This document shows, piece after piece, positions 5,122-6,450 of a DNA stretch of 6,450 nt. Made by a program: the position numbers and the translations under genes. Under the pieces are notes generated by a model, which made no database searches, was not told the DNA's origin, and saw nothing but the letters and a program-made list of their open reading frames with translations. This DNA is from DATGYC01 sp035298385 (GTDB lineage Bacteria > Bacillota > Sulfobacillia > Symbiobacteriales > Symbiobacteriaceae): assembly GCA_035298385.1 (NCBI GenBank), contig DATGYC010000123.1:1-6450 (forward strand). The letters run 5' to 3'. The stretch's first letter is position 1, and each line of letters opens with the position of its first letter.

Positions 5122-6060
5122 ATGGCGAAGGAGCGGATTGGCGTCCTGGTAATGGCTTACGGGACGCCGACGAAGAAGGAAGAGATCCTGCCCTACTACA
5201 CCCACATCCGGCGTGGCAACGCCCCGACCCCGGAGCTGCTGCAGGAGCTGACCGATCGCTATGAGGCGATTGGTGGCCTCTCCAAGCTGAACCAGATCAC
5301 CCAGGCCCAGGCTAACGGAATCGGCCAGGTACTGAGCTCCTTCGATGACCCGTTCGAGTACGTGATCTACGTCGCGAATAAGCACTGGGCGCCCTGGATC
5401 CCCGATACCATCAAGCAGATGGCAGCGGACGGGATCAAGAAGGCGGTCGCGATCGTCCTGGCACCGCAGGGCTCCAAGATGTCCTCCGGCGCCTACTTCA
5501 CCCAGGTGGAGAAGGCGAACAGCGAGCTGCCGGAGCCGATGGCGATCAAGACCGTCTTCTCCTGGCACCTGGAGCCGGAGTTCATTCAAGCCGAGTCCCG
5601 GGCGATGGCGGCGACGCTCTCGCGCTTCAAGGACGAGGAGCGGGAGGGGCTGACCGTCCTCTTCACCTGCCACTCCCTGCCGGAGCGGATTCTGACCTGG
5701 AACGATCCCTACCCGACCCATCTGAAGGAGATCGGCGAGGCGGTGGCGGCTAAGGTCGGCCTGACCAAGATCGACTTCGCCTACCAGTCGGCCGGCCGGA
5801 CCCCGGAGCCCTGGCTTGGACCGGACGTCCGGGACAAGATCACCGAGTTGGCTGCCCAGGGTGGCAAGGCGTTCATCGTCAGCTCAGTCGGGTTCATCTC
5901 CGACCATCTGGAGGTTCTCTACGACCTCGACATCGAGATGAAGCAGAAGGCGGAAGAGCTGGGTGTTCACTTCGAGCGGACCCCGATGCTGAACGACAAC
6001 CCGCTCCTCTGCCAGGCGATGGCCAAGGTCGTCCAGCGCACCGCTGCGGAGTGGTGCTAA
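5122..6060 (+). CDS. hemH: Coproporphyrin III ferrochelatase (CpfC/HemH)
   Basis: The protein has 312 residues, close to B. subtilis HemH (310), with no C-terminal extension or iron-sulfur cysteine cluster. It inserts Fe2+ into the porphyrin ring. The metal-site histidine is H184 in FTCHSLPERI and the partner glutamate is E264 in SDHLEVLYD, matching H183/E264 of the Bacillus enzyme. Tyr13 in VMAYGTP is the residue typical of monoderm ferrochelatases, which act on coproporphyrin III rather than protoporphyrin IX. The stretches NPYP-like DPYPTHL and YQSAGRTPEPWLGP are also characteristic. It lies between hemE and hemY with gaps of 3 and 1 nt, so the three are almost certainly co-transcribed. 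Substrate choice is inferred from Tyr13 and the gene order. Confidence 0.95.
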   Translation: MAKERIGVLVMAYGTPTKKEEILPYYTHIRRGNAPTPELLQELTDRYEAIGGLSKLNQITQAQANGIGQVLSSFDDPFEYVIYVANKHWAPWIPDTIKQMAADGIKKAVAIVLAPQGSKMSSGAYFTQVEKANSELPEPMAIKTVFSWHLEPEFIQAESRAMAATLSRFKDEEREGLTVLFTCHSLPERILTWNDPYPTHLKEIGEAVAAKVGLTKIDFAYQSAGRTPEPWLGPDVRDKITELAAQGGKAFIVSSVGFISDHLEVLYDLDIEMKQKAEELGVHFERTPMLNDNPLLCQAMAKVVQRTAAEWC

Positions 6061-6061
6061 G

Positions 6062-6450
6062 ATGGCCAAGCGAGTCGTCATCGTCGGTGGCGGCATCACG
6101 GGGCTAACCGCTGCCTACAAGCTGATCAAGAGCGCTGGTGAGGCCGTCGAGGTCCACCTTGTCGAGCGATCGGAGCGCCTAGGCGGCAAGACGGGCACGG
6201 AGTTGACCGAGGGCTTTGTAATCGAGCAGGGCCCGGACTCCTTCGTGGGGCACAAGCCGGCGTTGGTCAATCTCTGCAAGGAACTCGGCATCGAGCTGAC
6301 CGGCCCGAACCCGAAGGTAAAGAAGACCTACATCTGGAGCGGCAAGAGGCTGGAGCCGCTCCCGGTGGGGCTTCAGTTGATGATCCCGACCGAGTTCGGC
6401 CCCTTCATCAAGACGCCGCTCCTCTCCTGGAAGGGGAAGCTGCGGGCTGG
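6062..6450 (+). CDS. hemY: Coproporphyrinogen III/protoporphyrinogen oxidase HemY (CgoX), N-terminal part
   Basis: The first 129 codons are present; the gene runs off the right edge. The FAD-binding Rossmann motif is VVIVGGGITGLTAAYKL (5-21), with the ribose-binding acid E35 in LVERSERLGGK. GPDSF (57-61) and LPVGLQLMIPTEF (100-112) followed by LLSWKGKLRA are hallmarks of the oxygen-dependent HemY/PPOX family. In Bacillus-type organisms this enzyme oxidises coproporphyrinogen III to coproporphyrin III, feeding the ferrochelatase encoded just upstream. The ATG starts 1 nt after the hemH stop, with GGAG (6048-6051) 10 nt upstream, which indicates coupled translation. The active-site and membrane-binding parts are not visible. 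The gene is called hemG, hemY or cgoX in different organisms. Confidence 0.94.
   Translation, partial: MAKRVVIVGGGITGLTAAYKLIKSAGEAVEVHLVERSERLGGKTGTELTEGFVIEQGPDSFVGHKPALVNLCKELGIELTGPNPKVKKTYIWSGKRLEPLPVGLQLMIPTEFGPFIKTPLLSWKGKLRA

Noticed and set aside
4336..5721. A 461-codon open frame on the minus strand opposite hemE and hemH
   Set aside because: It is antisense to two unambiguous haem genes, has low-complexity Arg/Leu/Gly/Val-rich composition and no recognisable motif. It is a by-product of GC-rich codon use.

Overview
This GC-rich window (roughly 60-65% G+C by eye) suggests a high-GC Gram-positive-type bacterium, most likely Bacillota. Three things point that way. The gene order hemE-hemH-hemY is the Bacillus-type haem cluster. 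The ferrochelatase carries the tyrosine (Tyr13) typical of monoderm coproporphyrin ferrochelatases. ModA is a lipoprotein, grouped with ModB and an HTH/PBP-like molybdate regulator but no ATPase gene, which resembles yvgL-yvgM-yvgK of Bacillus subtilis. The genus cannot be fixed from the sequence.

Layout. A divergent intergenic region at 3886-4086 separates two transcription directions. On the minus strand, reading leftwards, are modA (3879-3136), modB (3121-2462) and a DNA-binding regulator with a molybdate-binding-like domain (2429-1275). A perfect 13-bp hairpin at the regulator stop closes that unit. Next, after an AT-rich probable promoter, comes a second minus-strand unit: an HSDL2-like short-chain dehydrogenase (1149-256) and the start of an acyl-CoA dehydrogenase (200 to beyond position 1), which looks like a lipid or acyl-CoA pathway. 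On the plus strand are hemE (4087-5118), hemH/cpfC (5122-6060) and the first 129 codons of hemY/cgoX (6062 to beyond 6450). They are packed 3 nt and 1 nt apart and form the late haem pathway: uroporphyrinogen III to coproporphyrinogen III, then coproporphyrin III, then coproheme.

The most interesting observation is a small palindromic repeat family, present three times within 1.6 kb and always in the same orientation. Two copies (904-961 and 1580-1633) lie inside coding sequence. Each adds about 19 codons in the same reading frame to two unrelated proteins, the dehydrogenase and the molybdate regulator, giving related peptides (SEDHASLAPQ and AEDSASVAPQ). Their arms differ in sequence but keep pairing through compensatory changes, while the 26-nt centre is 23/26 identical. 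The third copy (2447-2490) is degenerate, has lost one base in its centre, and supplies the last codons and the stop codon of modB. This behaves like the in-frame palindromic elements known from Rickettsia (RPE) and Wolbachia, but its sequence is not one I recognise.
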